Positions 37,225 through 46,163 are shown, counted from the stretch's first letter. The stretch: DNA of 64,000 nt from Clostridiales bacterium (GCA_012735495.1 JAAYHD010000001.1:1-64000), one strand, 5' to 3'. Notes: generated from the letters alone by a model not told the origin. Program-made: numbers and translations.

Positions 37225-37555
37225 GCCTACCCCTCTTTCAATCATTGTCTGTGAAAACAATGCCATATATTAATAATACACCACTAAGCATCAAATTAAA
37301 AGTGTCTGCCTGTCTTTTTTGCTTTTTTAAAAGAAGACTGATAATAGTACTTTCTTGCTATAAATATATACTATTTCATATAAAAAGACAATATCATTTA
37401 TTTAAAATAACATTTCACTGCTTGCTTTTCTGTTTCACTTATTGCTTAAATATTGTATCTTTATGCAGCAATCCTACATATTTACCAAAAATTACATAAT
37501 AAACGGCCTTATTTTTAAACATAATAATGAAATACAAAAACTTGAAATTTGTTTG

Positions 37556-37584
37556 TTGACAAAATAAAATATATAAAGTATTAT
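37556..37584 (+). promoter_or_regulatory. Consensus promoter of an orphan small RNA
   Basis: TTGACA (37556-37561), 17 bases, and TATTAT (37579-37584) form a near-perfect vegetative promoter pointing right. No coding gene follows on this strand before the terminator at 37689-37724. Confidence 0.75.
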
Positions 37585-37590
37585 TCTGTA

Positions 37591-37724
37591 TAATAATAAA
37601 TCAATGTAAAATTTTATGCAAAACAAGCCGATTCAGGTATTTGCAGCCATCAGGTTTATTTTGCATAGTTTTCATCTTTTTCTCCTGACCACGCCCGCCG
37701 AGCATATCGGCGGGCGTGGTTTTT
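37591..37724 (+). ncRNA. Candidate small RNA, unrecognised
   Basis: The predicted transcript of about 134 nt begins after a strong promoter and ends in a strong terminator. It contains a long hairpin: ATGCAAAACAAGCC (37616-37629) against GGTTTATTTTGCAT (37653-37666), extended by flanking pairs, with one mismatch and a 23-base loop. The one open frame inside has no ribosome site. I do not recognise any known riboswitch, 6S RNA or other class. It lies between the divergent sensor/GGDEF gene and tRNA-Lys. The start point is inferred from the promoter. Confidence 0.6.
37689..37724 (+). terminator. Strong terminator of the candidate small RNA
   Basis: A perfect 13-bp G+C-rich stem, CCACGCCCGCCGA / TCGGCGGGCGTGG, with a five-base loop is followed by five T on the plus strand. 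No T run follows on the minus strand. Confidence 0.9.
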
Positions 37725-37797
37725 ACGCTTCGGATACGGGTAAAAGAAAAAGTCCTAACCCACAGCACTTACGTCTGCAAATTAGAACCTTCTGAAA

Positions 37798-37870
37798 TGC
37801 ACCTCCAGGGGCTCGAACCCTGGACACCCTGATTAAGAGTCAGGTGCTCTACCAGCTGAGCTAGAGGTGC
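37798..37870 (-). tRNA. tRNA-Lys (anticodon CUU)
   Basis: The 73-nt minus-strand gene has the acceptor stem GCACCTC/GAGGTGC, D-arm AGCTCAGCTGGTAGAG, the anticodon loop CTCTTAA (anticodon CTT), and the T-arm GGTTCGAGCC. The CCA end is not encoded. It has a consensus promoter just upstream. Confidence 0.97.
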
Positions 37871-37890
37871 ATCTTTAAAATGCAAATGTT

Positions 37891-37919
37891 ATTATAATGT
37901 ATGATATAACATTTTGCAA
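37891..37919 (-). promoter_or_regulatory. Promoter of tRNA-Lys
   Basis: On the minus strand TTGCAA (37919-37914), 17 bases and TATAAT (37896-37891) lie about 20 bases before the tRNA. Confidence 0.7.
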
Positions 37920-38027
37920 GTATTTTTTCAATTATTTTTATAATTCGCACAATTTCCCGCCAAAAAGGGCCTCTAATCATACAGCCCGCCTGCCAAATGC
38001 GGCAGGCGGATAATTTACTTGCGGCTT

Positions 38028-38345
38028 TTACTTGTGTGCATCCAGCTTTTCTTTAAGCATATTCTTTGGTACCGTTCCGACAACGGTATCCAATACCTCC
38101 CCGTTTTTAAAAATTATCATGGTGGGGATTGACAGTACACGGTAATGTCTTGCCGTGTTAGGATTATCGTCCACATTGAGCTTTCCAATTTTTACAATTC
38201 CTTCATATTCTGCCGCCAATTCATCTATTATAGGAGCCATCATCCTGCATGGTCCGCACCAGTCAGCATAAAAATCCACCAAAACAGGCTTGTCCGCTTC
38301 CAAGACCTCGGTTTTGAAGTTCGCATCAGTAAATTGAATAGCCAT
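38028..38345 (-). CDS. trxA: Thioredoxin
   Basis: This 105-residue thioredoxin has the active site WCGPC (C30, C33), the buried aspartate in LVDFYADW, and the cis-proline in SIPTMIIF. It reduces disulfides in cytoplasmic proteins. The gene stands alone between tRNA-Lys and a short basic ORF, with a good ribosome site (GGAGGAAAAAG). A perfect CCGCCTGCC/GGCAGGCGG hairpin follows the stop (37985-38009) without a T run, so it is only a weak terminator candidate. Confidence 0.97.
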   Translation of the reverse strand: MAIQFTDANFKTEVLEADKPVLVDFYADWCGPCRMMAPIIDELAAEYEGIVKIGKLNVDDNPNTARHYRVLSIPTMIIFKNGEVLDTVVGTVPKNMLKEKLDAHK

Positions 38346-38440
38346 CTTTTTCCTCCGTTCTTTAAATAATTGTTATTAGTAGTATCCCGTATAGAAAATC
38401 ATATTATGTGATTTAATAATATTCCAGAAATTTTTAAATG

Positions 38441-38599
38441 TCAACTTCTGCAGCCCGGCGGTTTCTTACGGCCCTTATATGTCCCGTTTAAAATGCTTTC
38501 CACTTCATCCCATGACCTTTTAATCTGCATTACCTTTTTATTAAGCTTGTAGTTTCCGGCAAACGCCCGTGCAATTTTGCATTTAAGCTTCCTTCTCAT
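38441..38599 (-). CDS. Small basic protein of 52 residues, unrecognised
   Basis: An ATG at 38599 lies five bases after GGAG and opens a frame of 52 codons ending at 38441. The product is rich in Lys and Arg (RRKLKCKIARAFAG at the start; KGRKKPPGCRS at the end) and has no membrane segment. It is too short for usual gene finding. It lies between trmB and trxA on the same strand. The start context and basic composition support a real gene, but no family is recognised and a chance frame is not excluded. Confidence 0.5.
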   Translation of the reverse strand: MRRKLKCKIARAFAGNYKLNKKVMQIKRSWDEVESILNGTYKGRKKPPGCRS

Positions 38600-38712
38600 A
38601 GCGGCTCCATGGTCTTTTTTATAATTTTACTATCATAGTATGCTCATTATTACCCCGCGTCCATAGAGACAGCCAATATCTTACGCTTTGAGGCATCCTG
38701 TCCGGTTATGCT

Positions 38713-39348
38713 TTAGCGGTATATCCGCATCATATGAATGGGCTTGCCCTCGGAAACGAACCGCTCCTCATATTCGGTCATAATATTGTCCTTCACATAT
38801 TCGCTGTTATGAAGGTCATAGGTTAAGCTTCCGATCTTCCAGCCGGCAGCTTCAGCCTCCTCCAGCGAAAAATCAAACAAGTCCCGGTTGTCCGTCTTAA
38901 AAATCACTTCTCCGTTTTTTGAAAGGCATAGGTTATACTTGTCAAGAAAATTTCTTGAGGTTAATCGTCTCTTGGCATGGCGGTTTTTGGGCCACGGGTC
39001 GGAGAAGTTCAGATATATCCTGTCGATTTCATTTTCAGCAAAGATATTGGTCAGATACTCCGCGTCAAATCTTAAGAAATAAAGATTGCTTATCTCGGCC
39101 TCTCTTCTTTTTTCCAGCGCACGGATCAATACACTGGAATATTTTTCTATGCCAATATAATTAATGCCCGGATTGTTGATTGCCATTTCCATGATAAACT
39201 TCCCCTTGCCGGTTCCTATCTCCAAGTGAATGGGGTTTTCATTCCCGAACAAGGACCGCCATTTCCCTTTATACTTTTCGGGCTCCATTATCACATGCTT
39301 GTCCCCGGCAACCATTTCCCTTGAGCCGGTAATGTTCCTGAGTCTCAT
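38713..39348 (-). CDS. trmB: tRNA (guanine(46)-N7)-methyltransferase
   Basis: TrmB methylates G46 in the tRNA variable loop. The 211-residue protein has the SAM motif HLEIGTGKGKFIMEMA, and the catalytic region NFSDPWPKNRHAKRRLTS, both intact. The gene is transcribed leftwards from just beside the divergent carboxypeptidase gene. Confidence 0.96.
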   Translation of the reverse strand: MRLRNITGSREMVAGDKHVIMEPEKYKGKWRSLFGNENPIHLEIGTGKGKFIMEMAINNPGINYIGIEKYSSVLIRALEKRREAEISNLYFLRFDAEYLTNIFAENEIDRIYLNFSDPWPKNRHAKRRLTSRNFLDKYNLCLSKNGEVIFKTDNRDLFDFSLEEAEAAGWKIGSLTYDLHNSEYVKDNIMTEYEERFVSEGKPIHMMRIYR

Positions 39349-39548
39349 TATTTATGCTCCTTTTCTAATCTGTCCGGTTTTCTATAAATTATAAAGTCTA
39401 ATCTTTTTCCCGTCAAATACCGTCCGCATTGCTTTATTATTAAAGTTGTACTTTTACACAATTGTGTTTATAATATTCTTATATGCATACGAATACAGCC
39501 CGGCTTTTTGTCCGGGGTTTCCATAAACTGTTCCCAGCGGAGGTTATT

Positions 39549-40967
39549 ATGAAAAAGCTAATCCTCTCCATTTGCATTGCCTGTTTGATAATGTCGGAAT
39601 CCTTCACCCACGCCGCAGCAAGCAGCTATGAAGAATCGTCCGTCTGGCCGGAAGGCCCTTCCGTCTTTGCTGAAGCAGCCATCGTCATGGAGGCGTCGAC
39701 CGGTTTGATTTTATATGAAAAGAACATTCATGAACGATATTATCCCGCAAGCATAACAAAAATCTTGACCGCTCTTTTGCTGATTGAGAACTGTTCTCTT
39801 GGAGAAGTTGTCACTTTCTCAAGAGATGCAATTTTTAATATAGAACGGGACAGTACGCATATAGGAATAGATGTAGGGGAACAGCTCACTGTCCAGCAGT
39901 GCCTGTATGCCATTCTCCTGGAGTCGGCCAACGAGGTCTCCTATGCCGCCGCCGAGCATGTAGCCGGAAGCATATCCGCTTTTTCGGAAATGATGAACGA
40001 AAAGGCCAAAAGCCTTGGCGCTCTAAATTCCAATTTTGTCAATCCCCATGGCCTTCCTGACAACAACCATTATACCACCCCTTACGATATGGCCTTGATC
40101 ACAAGGGAAGCCATGAAAAACGAAACTTTCAGAAAAATAACCGGCACAAGGACTTACCAGATACCTCCTACAAATAAACAGCCGGAGACCAGGTATCTCA
40201 GGAACCATCACAAGTTCATTTTAAAAGACGGCTATTCTTACGAAGGAACCATCGGCGGCAAAACAGGATATACCAGCAAGGCCAGATACACCCTTGTCAC
40301 CGTAGCAAAGCGGGGGAATCTTGAGCTGATATGTGTCTTAATGAAGGACGATACCAGCGCCCATCAATATGAAGATACCATAAAGCTCCTTGATTTCGGG
40401 TTTGATAATTTCTCAATATACCCCATAAAGGAGCTGGAAAATAACAATGTGTCCAAGGAATCCCCGTTCTTTACCCGCTACAATGCCCTGCTTGATTGCT
40501 CGAATCCTTCCATTGTAACGGATGAAAACGGGTATGTCGTCCTTCCAAATACCGCTTCATTTAAGGACGCAAAAAAAGAAGTCCTCTTTTACCCCAAGCC
40601 GGAGATTAAAGACGACCACAGCATAATCGGCACCATAATATATACTTATGACGGCATGTATGTCGGCGGAGCGGATATTCTATATAATAATACGGAAACC
40701 CCCGCCCTGATCCATGCCAGGGAAGAGGAACCCCCGTTGCAGGAGCCGGCAGAGCCATCGGAGGAGAGTATTGATCCTGAAAGCTCCGCAGGAGAGTTTC
40801 GGCCGGTTATAATCGGCTTGATTGTGGGACTGTTTGTTCTGATAATCGGGTTGTATTTTGTCCTTGTCGAACGGCCGCGCATAAAGCGCAGGAACGCCTA
40901 TTACAGGAAACGCGAGCTTCGCAGGAAGTTTTATTCCGATGATAATTATTTTGACCTTGATTTATAG
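39549..40967 (+). CDS. D-alanyl-D-alanine carboxypeptidase (DacF/PBP5 type)
   Basis: The ATG at 39549 follows GGAGG; the upstream open frame is not coding. A signal peptide (about 1-24) is followed by the penicillin-binding transpeptidase fold: S68-x-x-K71 in PASITKI, S126-A-N128 in ESANEVS, and K238-T-G240 in GGKTGYT. The enzyme trims the last D-Ala from peptidoglycan peptides outside the cell. The 472-residue protein ends in an acidic, Pro-rich linker, one C-terminal membrane segment (about 425-448) and a basic tail, so it is anchored at both ends or at the C-terminus after cleavage. It is divergent from trmB. Confidence 0.95.
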   Translation: MKKLILSICIACLIMSESFTHAAASSYEESSVWPEGPSVFAEAAIVMEASTGLILYEKNIHERYYPASITKILTALLLIENCSLGEVVTFSRDAIFNIERDSTHIGIDVGEQLTVQQCLYAILLESANEVSYAAAEHVAGSISAFSEMMNEKAKSLGALNSNFVNPHGLPDNNHYTTPYDMALITREAMKNETFRKITGTRTYQIPPTNKQPETRYLRNHHKFILKDGYSYEGTIGGKTGYTSKARYTLVTVAKRGNLELICVLMKDDTSAHQYEDTIKLLDFGFDNFSIYPIKELENNNVSKESPFFTRYNALLDCSNPSIVTDENGYVVLPNTASFKDAKKEVLFYPKPEIKDDHSIIGTIIYTYDGMYVGGADILYNNTETPALIHAREEEPPLQEPAEPSEESIDPESSAGEFRPVIIGLIVGLFVLIIGLYFVLVERPRIKRRNAYYRKRELRRKFYSDDNYFDLDL

Positions 40968-40974
40968 CGTTCCT

Positions 40975-41406
40975 TTAAGGAATCTGCTTTTTTCCGGCGC
41001 TTTCCTTCAATGTTTTTGCCTGCCAGGCCAGAATTTTATTCTGAGTCTCAATAACCTGTGAAAGCTTTTCCGACAGCCGGTTCATTTCTTCCTGAAGCCT
41101 GCTGTCGCTCTTTTTTATTGCCGCATAGGTGGCCTTTTGAATATTAATAAGCTCCGAGCACATTTCATCCAGTTTCTCCGCATACATCTGCGCTTCCTTT
41201 TCCCGCAGCATTTCCCTGCTGTTAAGCTCCTTTAATATGTACTCACCAATCGTATCAAAAAACAGGTATCCGGTCAGTATAACAACAATCCCTATTCCTA
41301 TAACGCTGAACCAGTGCGGTTTTTCAGCATTAAGAAGGTAAATCTCTCCAAAAAATGAAGCAGCAAAGCTCGTACCAAAAAGTGACGCTATGATTTTTCT
41401 TTTCAT
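40975..41406 (-). CDS. Membrane protein with coiled-coil tail, unknown
   Basis: This 143-residue protein has two hydrophobic segments (about residues 5-23 and 34-53) and a long cytoplasmic helical tail (about 60-130) with heptad-like pattern (EKLDEMCSELINIQ; LQEEMNRLSEKLSQV). GGGAG precedes the ATG at 41406. It converges on the carboxypeptidase gene with seven bases between the stops and lies after the tRNA-Arg terminator. I do not recognise a family. Confidence 0.75.
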   Translation of the reverse strand: MKRKIIASLFGTSFAASFFGEIYLLNAEKPHWFSVIGIGIVVILTGYLFFDTIGEYILKELNSREMLREKEAQMYAEKLDEMCSELINIQKATYAAIKKSDSRLQEEMNRLSEKLSQVIETQNKILAWQAKTLKESAGKKQIP

Positions 41407-41437
41407 CCTATGCTCCCATCCGTTAGATTATATCAGC

Positions 41438-41481
41438 AAAACAGGTTAAGTACGAAGAACTGTGGCCGCGCACTTAACCTG
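41438..41481 (-). terminator. Terminator of tRNA-Arg
   Basis: CAGGTTAAGT (41442-41451) and ACTTAACCTG (41472-41481) are perfect inverted repeats around 20 bases. On the minus strand TTTTGCTG follows. It separates the tRNA from the coiled-coil membrane protein gene. Confidence 0.65.
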
Positions 41482-41517
41482 CTGATTGCATAATGCTAAC
41501 GCATAATAATAAAAAAC

Positions 41518-41591
41518 CGTACCTGGCGGGATTCGAACCCACGACCTTCCGCTTAGGAGGCGGACGCTCTATCCTACTGAGCTACAGGTAC
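41518..41591 (-). tRNA. tRNA-Arg (anticodon CCU)
   Basis: The 74-nt minus-strand gene has acceptor stem GTACCTG/CAGGTAC, D-arm AGCTCAGTAGGATAGAG, the anticodon stem TCCGC/GCGGA with loop CTCCTAA (anticodon CCT), and T-arm GGTTCGAATCC. CCA is not encoded. Confidence 0.97.
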
Positions 41592-41654
41592 TTAACGCAA
41601 CATGTTTATTCTACTATTTACTTCTTGCCAAGTCAAGAACCTGCAGAATTTATT

Positions 41655-42533
41655 TTATTGGAAACAAAGCTTTCCTTGCATCCAGATATTTCCTTTGAAG
41701 CGTCTGCCCGGCAGCGGTTCACCGAGAAAATCCTTTTTGTTTATGCATACACGGAAGGTAATATCATTGCATATTACGTTCAGGTCGTATATTTCTTCAT
41801 TTGTCAAGGTGTTTTTTATCAGCCTGCTGTCCAATATGGTGGCCAGTATGCTGTAATTGTCGGATTCAGAACCATATGGGATAAAACAGGTGTCCACTAT
41901 AGAATAAATATCCTCTTTCTTTGCCCTTTTGGTTACCATTGCGTATGTGTCTATATCTTCTATCGTCAAACTGTCTATGGCGTCCTGGTTTCCTTTTTTT
42001 GCCTCGGCAATCAAGTTGTTGCGGTTTATTTTTTCCGCGGTAAGATTTTTTACCTGTATTTCATCCTTTTCTATGGGAAGAAGCACTCTTCCCTCCAGGG
42101 ACAGGGCCGACAGAGCAACCGGAATATTGGGACTTAGCTTTTGTTCCTGGTTTTTTCTCTGCAGATATTCCGCAACATTTTGTATATAGAATATCAGGGA
42201 TACGCCTAAACGATAGTCATCGCACATTCCCGTATAGGCTTCGGTATCCACTTTTTTATTTATCGCCAGATCTTCCTGTGTGCTGATTCCCGTGCCCACG
42301 GCGTACGGGAAATAATTATCCAGCTGGAAGACATCGTTTTGGTCATATTCTCCCCGGATGGTTATTCCAATGCTGTCTCCGAATTCCATGGACATTTCCG
42401 TCAAACTGTTTTGATGGTTCAACTGTACTGTTTTTATATTTGTTGCGTTTTCCACAATGTGATTAATCAGCTTGTTTAAATCGCTCCTGTTTTTTATGTC
42501 ACTGAACCCTATTGCTCTTAAATAGCTATGCAT
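41655..42533 (-). CDS. DUF3881-family protein
   Basis: The chosen ATG (42533) follows AGGTGAG and gives 292 residues; a TTG further upstream lacks a ribosome site. The sequence begins MHSYLRAIGFSDIKNRSDL and has EFGDSIGITIRGEYD, and VDTEAYTGMCDDYRLGVSLIFYIQN, which I associate with DUF3881 of Lachnospiraceae. It is soluble, with mixed helix and strand, without a signal peptide. The gene lies next to the HD-GYP gene on the same strand. The function is unknown. Confidence 0.82.
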   Translation of the reverse strand: MHSYLRAIGFSDIKNRSDLNKLINHIVENATNIKTVQLNHQNSLTEMSMEFGDSIGITIRGEYDQNDVFQLDNYFPYAVGTGISTQEDLAINKKVDTEAYTGMCDDYRLGVSLIFYIQNVAEYLQRKNQEQKLSPNIPVALSALSLEGRVLLPIEKDEIQVKNLTAEKINRNNLIAEAKKGNQDAIDSLTIEDIDTYAMVTKRAKKEDIYSIVDTCFIPYGSESDNYSILATILDSRLIKNTLTNEEIYDLNVICNDITFRVCINKKDFLGEPLPGRRFKGNIWMQGKLCFQ

Positions 42534-42619
42534 ATACTCACCTGCTTTCTGGGTCATTTTTAATGTGATATTACTTATATCATATTTCGTTGTAATCTGC
42601 AAGCCGGATTCTATGGTAA

Positions 42620-43684
42620 TTAGTCAATTATAGTATCCGTTATAAAAAGTGTCAACTCCTTTGTCAGGTCCCGCTCAATCCATTCGGTCAGCCTGTTTCC
42701 CCGGGCATCCTGGATGATCCTGATTACAGGCCTTGTGGGGCATTTGGGGTTTTGCCTGAGTACAATTCCTATTTCATTTTGATTAGTAATAACCAGGGCG
42801 CCTATCGGATATGCGGCGACCGAAGCAACAAAAGCTCTCACCACTTCCAAATCAAATTTAATTCCCGCCTGGCTTACTATATAATCAATGGCGTCGTGTA
42901 CCTTCATTTTCTTCATTAGGTTTCCATAAACCCTGCTGTCAAATTCATCGCAAACCGCGGCAATTTTGCTGCCGGTTTTTATTTTTTCTTCAGTGAGACG
43001 GAAGGGATACCCCGACCCGTCCAGCCGCTCATGGTGGCTGAGAATAATATCCTTGGATGCCGATGTCAGCCATTTCAATTTCTCAACAGCGGAATAACCA
43101 TAAATGACATGTTTTTTTATTTCCTTTTGAATCCTGTCACTGCATTCCTCCAAAATTAAATCACCGTAGTCCATGGTAATATATGTAAATCCGATATCAT
43201 GAAGCAGGCATCCTATGGCTATCTCCCGGGTTTTCTTTATGGAAAGCTTCATTTTAAGCGCAAGAATAACAGCCAGGGCACATACATTCAACGAGTGGGA
43301 ATATGTACTATCGCTCTTGCTTCTGATGCTTGACAGGTTATATATAACCTCCGGTTCCTGCATTATATCATATATTATTTCATCGGCAACAGTAATTATC
43401 TCTTCCAGTTCCTTTTCCGTGTGGTATGTATATTTTGTAAGTATCTCACGAACCGTTTCCTGGCACTGTTCCTTGATCTGAAGCTCCAGGCTTTGCGTAA
43501 GGTTTACCCCTTGAGCTATATCGTCTTCAACATATATGAAATCGATGTTCAGCTCTTTGAGCCTTTTTATGTATTCTTTTTTCATAACCGTTCCGGCCTT
43601 CATAAGTATTGAGCTACTTTCATTTAAGATATCTTTAGCCAGAACCTCGTTTCCTTTTACGGAATCAACGGAAATAATCCTCAT
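42620..43684 (-). CDS. HD-GYP domain protein with altered HDIGK motif
   Basis: The 354-residue protein resembles the HD-GYP protein at 8702-9784 in length and layout. The metal pair is H162-D163 in CLLHDIGFTYI, where the usual Lys after HDIG is Phe (F166); HHERLDGSGYP is at 217-227. The N-terminal 120 residues are a separate domain. The change next to the metal site could lower or alter activity, so the enzyme may be a phosphodiesterase or a cyclic-di-GMP binding protein. It lies between the DUF3881 and DUF4446 genes. Confidence 0.88.
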   Translation of the reverse strand: MRIISVDSVKGNEVLAKDILNESSSILMKAGTVMKKEYIKRLKELNIDFIYVEDDIAQGVNLTQSLELQIKEQCQETVREILTKYTYHTEKELEEIITVADEIIYDIMQEPEVIYNLSSIRSKSDSTYSHSLNVCALAVILALKMKLSIKKTREIAIGCLLHDIGFTYITMDYGDLILEECSDRIQKEIKKHVIYGYSAVEKLKWLTSASKDIILSHHERLDGSGYPFRLTEEKIKTGSKIAAVCDEFDSRVYGNLMKKMKVHDAIDYIVSQAGIKFDLEVVRAFVASVAAYPIGALVITNQNEIGIVLRQNPKCPTRPVIRIIQDARGNRLTEWIERDLTKELTLFITDTIID

Positions 43685-43729
43685 TTTTCATCCTCTCATG
43701 GGCATAAGCATTTAGACCTGTTTTGTGGT

Positions 43730-44242
43730 TTATTCCATATAATTGTCCGAATTGATTGCCCGGTATAATGCTTCCCTTTCTTCCTTTGACAGCTCAAGAA
43801 AAGACTCCCCTTTAATTATTTCCTTCAAATATGTATAACATCCTTCCCTGCTGCTGTGTACCGAGTTTAAGAGCAGGCCGTTGTTGTTTTTGTCAAGAAG
43901 AGCCAAGGCAAAGCTGAGCTTGCCGCCAACCTCTGAAAAGGCGTCGTATTTCACGATTCCCACCTTTTGAATGGTTATCAGCATGTTTTCGTTGATTTTT
44001 CTTATTTCTTCATGCAATTCCTTACCTTCCTTTTTCAAGTTCTCTATGTCTGAAAATCTCTCTATCAGAACAGATTCCATGTCTTTTCCAACCGTACCCT
44101 GCATGAACCTCTTGTATTTTATGCTGATGTTTCTTTGTTTAACCATAAGAAGTATGATCATAACAAATAATATAATAATGAGCATGGTAAGCCCCAGTAT
44201 TATGTACGCGGCATTTTCTGCTATTAACTCAAACAAATCCAT
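43730..44242 (-). CDS. DUF4446-family membrane protein
   Basis: This 170-residue protein has one N-terminal membrane segment (about residues 12-34), a helical region, and a C-terminal domain with VGIVKYDAFSEVGGKLSFALALLD and SREGCYTYLKEI, characteristic of DUF4446. The family commonly sits directly after parB in Lachnospiraceae, as here (27 bases after parB). The function is unknown. Confidence 0.9.
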   Translation of the reverse strand: MDLFELIAENAAYIILGLTMLIIILFVMIILLMVKQRNISIKYKRFMQGTVGKDMESVLIERFSDIENLKKEGKELHEEIRKINENMLITIQKVGIVKYDAFSEVGGKLSFALALLDKNNNGLLLNSVHSSREGCYTYLKEIIKGESFLELSKEEREALYRAINSDNYME

Positions 44243-44269
44243 TTTTGTCCTCCATGTACTTATATTTAT

Positions 44270-45157
44270 TCAAGCTTTCCAGGAAAGAACATTAAACAGC
44301 TCCATGATTCTTTCCAGGTCATCATCCGAATAATACTCTATTTCTATCTTTCCTCTGCCTTTTTGCTTCCTGTTGATTGTAACCTTAGTCCCGATAATAT
44401 TTTTCAGCCGTTCCTCCAGGTTTCGGTAAATAAAGCTGTTGTCGTCCTCCACCGCCGTCTTTTTAGGTGTGTTATTCTTCAGCAACTGCTTGACTAGCTT
44501 TTCCGTGTCCCTGACACTTAATCCTTTTTCAACAATTTTGCATGCCGCTTCGTATTGGGCATCGGCATTCTCTATGGACAAAAGCGCCCTGGCATGACCG
44601 CCGGACAGCTTGTTTTCCATTACCATGTTCCGTACTCTCTCATCCAGCTTTAAAAGTCTAAGGGCATTTGTTATTGCTGTCCTGCTCTTGGCCACCCTTT
44701 CCGCCAGCTCTTCCTGCCGGAGGTTGTATTCCTGGATCAGTTTCTGGTAAGCAAAGGCTTCTTCTATCGGATTTAAATCCTCCCGCTGGATATTTTCAAT
44801 TAAAGCAATCTCCATCACTTCCTGCGGGTTATATTCCTTTATAATAACAGGTACTTCCTTTAATCCGGCCATCCTTGCAGCCCGCCATCTTCTTTCACCG
44901 GCTATTATTTCATACCTGTTGTCCACTTTTCGTACTATGATTGGCTGTATAACGCCATATTGTTTTATGGACGCCGCCAGCTCCTTCAGGGCTTCTTCGT
45001 CAAAGCCCTGCCTGGGCTGGGATTTATTCGGCTCCAAATCCCGGATAGGCAAAAATGTTTCACGTGAAACATTTTCCTCGTTTATCTCCGGTTGAGATAT
45101 TTTCTCGGGAATCATTATGTCCAATCCCTTGCCCAATCCTCTTTTTATTGCTGCCAT
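44270..45157 (-). CDS. parB: Chromosome-partitioning protein ParB (Spo0J)
   Basis: ParB binds parS, loads SMC near the origin and uses CTP. The 295-residue protein has LGKGLDIMIPE at the start, the CTP-binding box IIAGERRWRAARMAGL, and the helix-turn-helix region VAKSRTAITNALRLLKL. It is 27 bases downstream of parA and carries a parS site inside its own coding sequence. AGGGAGGA precedes the ATG. Confidence 0.97.
   Translation of the reverse strand: MAAIKRGLGKGLDIMIPEKISQPEINEENVSRETFLPIRDLEPNKSQPRQGFDEEALKELAASIKQYGVIQPIIVRKVDNRYEIIAGERRWRAARMAGLKEVPVIIKEYNPQEVMEIALIENIQREDLNPIEEAFAYQKLIQEYNLRQEELAERVAKSRTAITNALRLLKLDERVRNMVMENKLSGGHARALLSIENADAQYEAACKIVEKGLSVRDTEKLVKQLLKNNTPKKTAVEDDNSFIYRNLEERLKNIIGTKVTINRKQKGRGKIEIEYYSDDDLERIMELFNVLSWKA
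45056..45071. promoter_or_regulatory. parS site 1
   Basis: TGTTTCACGTGAAACA, a perfect 16-bp palindrome identical to the Firmicute parS consensus, lies within the parB coding sequence and is extended to a 22-bp palindrome by AAA/TTT. Confidence 0.97.
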
Positions 45158-45184
45158 TTTATCCTCCCTGATAAGTAATCATTT

Positions 45185-46003
45185 CTATTTTTTTGATCTG
45201 TATTTTATTTCTGCTGGTTCGTTCTTTTTGTACATCTCGGCTTCATCGTTTTCAATTACTTCTTCCGCTAGCTGTCTGTAACCTTCAGCTCCCGCCGATT
45301 TTGGATCATACATATTGATGGGAAGTCCATGGCTTGGCGCTTCTGCCAAACGAACATTCCTGGGTATGATTGTTTTATATATGTTTTGCTTGAGATTTTG
45401 CTTTACATTTTCCACAACCTGCAGCGAAAGGTTTGTCCTGGCATCATACATTGTAAATACGACACCTTCCATTTCCAGGGCGGGGTTCAGTCTTTTCTTT
45501 ACCAGGTTTATGGTGTGTATAAGCTGGGTTAGTCCTTCCAGCGCATAAAATTCACACTGTATGGGAACCAGAACCGTATCGGCCGTTGTCATGGCATTTA
45601 CGGTAAGCGTATTTAAGGAGGGCGGACAATCAATAATTATATAGTCGTAATTGTCTCTTATCGTTTTTACATGGTTCTTTAATATGTATTCCCTGTCCTG
45701 TATGCCTATCAGTTCTATCTCTGCTCCGGCCAGATTGACATTGGAAGGAAGAAGATCCAGGTTGTCAAATACGGACTCTATCAGGCATTCATTTAAGCTG
45801 CATTCCCCTATCATCATGTCATATATGGTCTTCTCCAGCTTGTTCTTATTAATACCAAGGCCGCTTGTCGTATTGCCCTGCGGATCTATGTCTATTACAA
45901 GAACCTTTCTTTTCCTTTCCGCAAGACAAGCCGACAGATTAATGGCGGTAGTTGTTTTTCCCACTCCGCCTTTTTGATTGGCAATTGCAATTATTCTAGC
46001 CAT
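45185..46003 (-). CDS. parA: Chromosome-partitioning ATPase ParA (Soj)
   Basis: ParA is the Walker-type ATPase partner of ParB. The 272-residue protein has the deviant Walker A KGGVGKTTT (residues 11-19), VLVIDIDPQGNTTSGLG, and IDCPPSLNTLT. There is no N-terminal helix-turn-helix, so it is the chromosomal Soj type rather than a plasmid type. parB follows at 27 bases. A parS site lies about 160 bases upstream of the start. Confidence 0.97.
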   Translation of the reverse strand: MARIIAIANQKGGVGKTTTAINLSACLAERKRKVLVIDIDPQGNTTSGLGINKNKLEKTIYDMMIGECSLNECLIESVFDNLDLLPSNVNLAGAEIELIGIQDREYILKNHVKTIRDNYDYIIIDCPPSLNTLTVNAMTTADTVLVPIQCEFYALEGLTQLIHTINLVKKRLNPALEMEGVVFTMYDARTNLSLQVVENVKQNLKQNIYKTIIPRNVRLAEAPSHGLPINMYDPKSAGAEGYRQLAEEVIENDEAEMYKKNEPAEIKYRSKK

Positions 46004-46163
46004 TTAGGTACCGTCCTCCTACAGTTTATATTGGAAAATAACCATGTCAATTATATCATTATTGGTTCCTTTTATCCATGTTCCCATAGATATATTTTGA
46101 ACTATCATAAATTATTTTGCAATATATAAACCGAATGTTCACATTTTTTTAATAAAAAAGAAA

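Noticed and set aside
37616..37795. A 59-codon open frame inside and after the candidate small RNA
   Set aside because: It has no ribosome site, runs through the terminator stem and has no protein-like pattern.
37985..38009. Perfect CCGCCTGCC/GGCAGGCGG hairpin after trxA as a terminator
   Set aside because: No T run follows on the minus strand; it is kept only as a weak possibility in the trxA entry.
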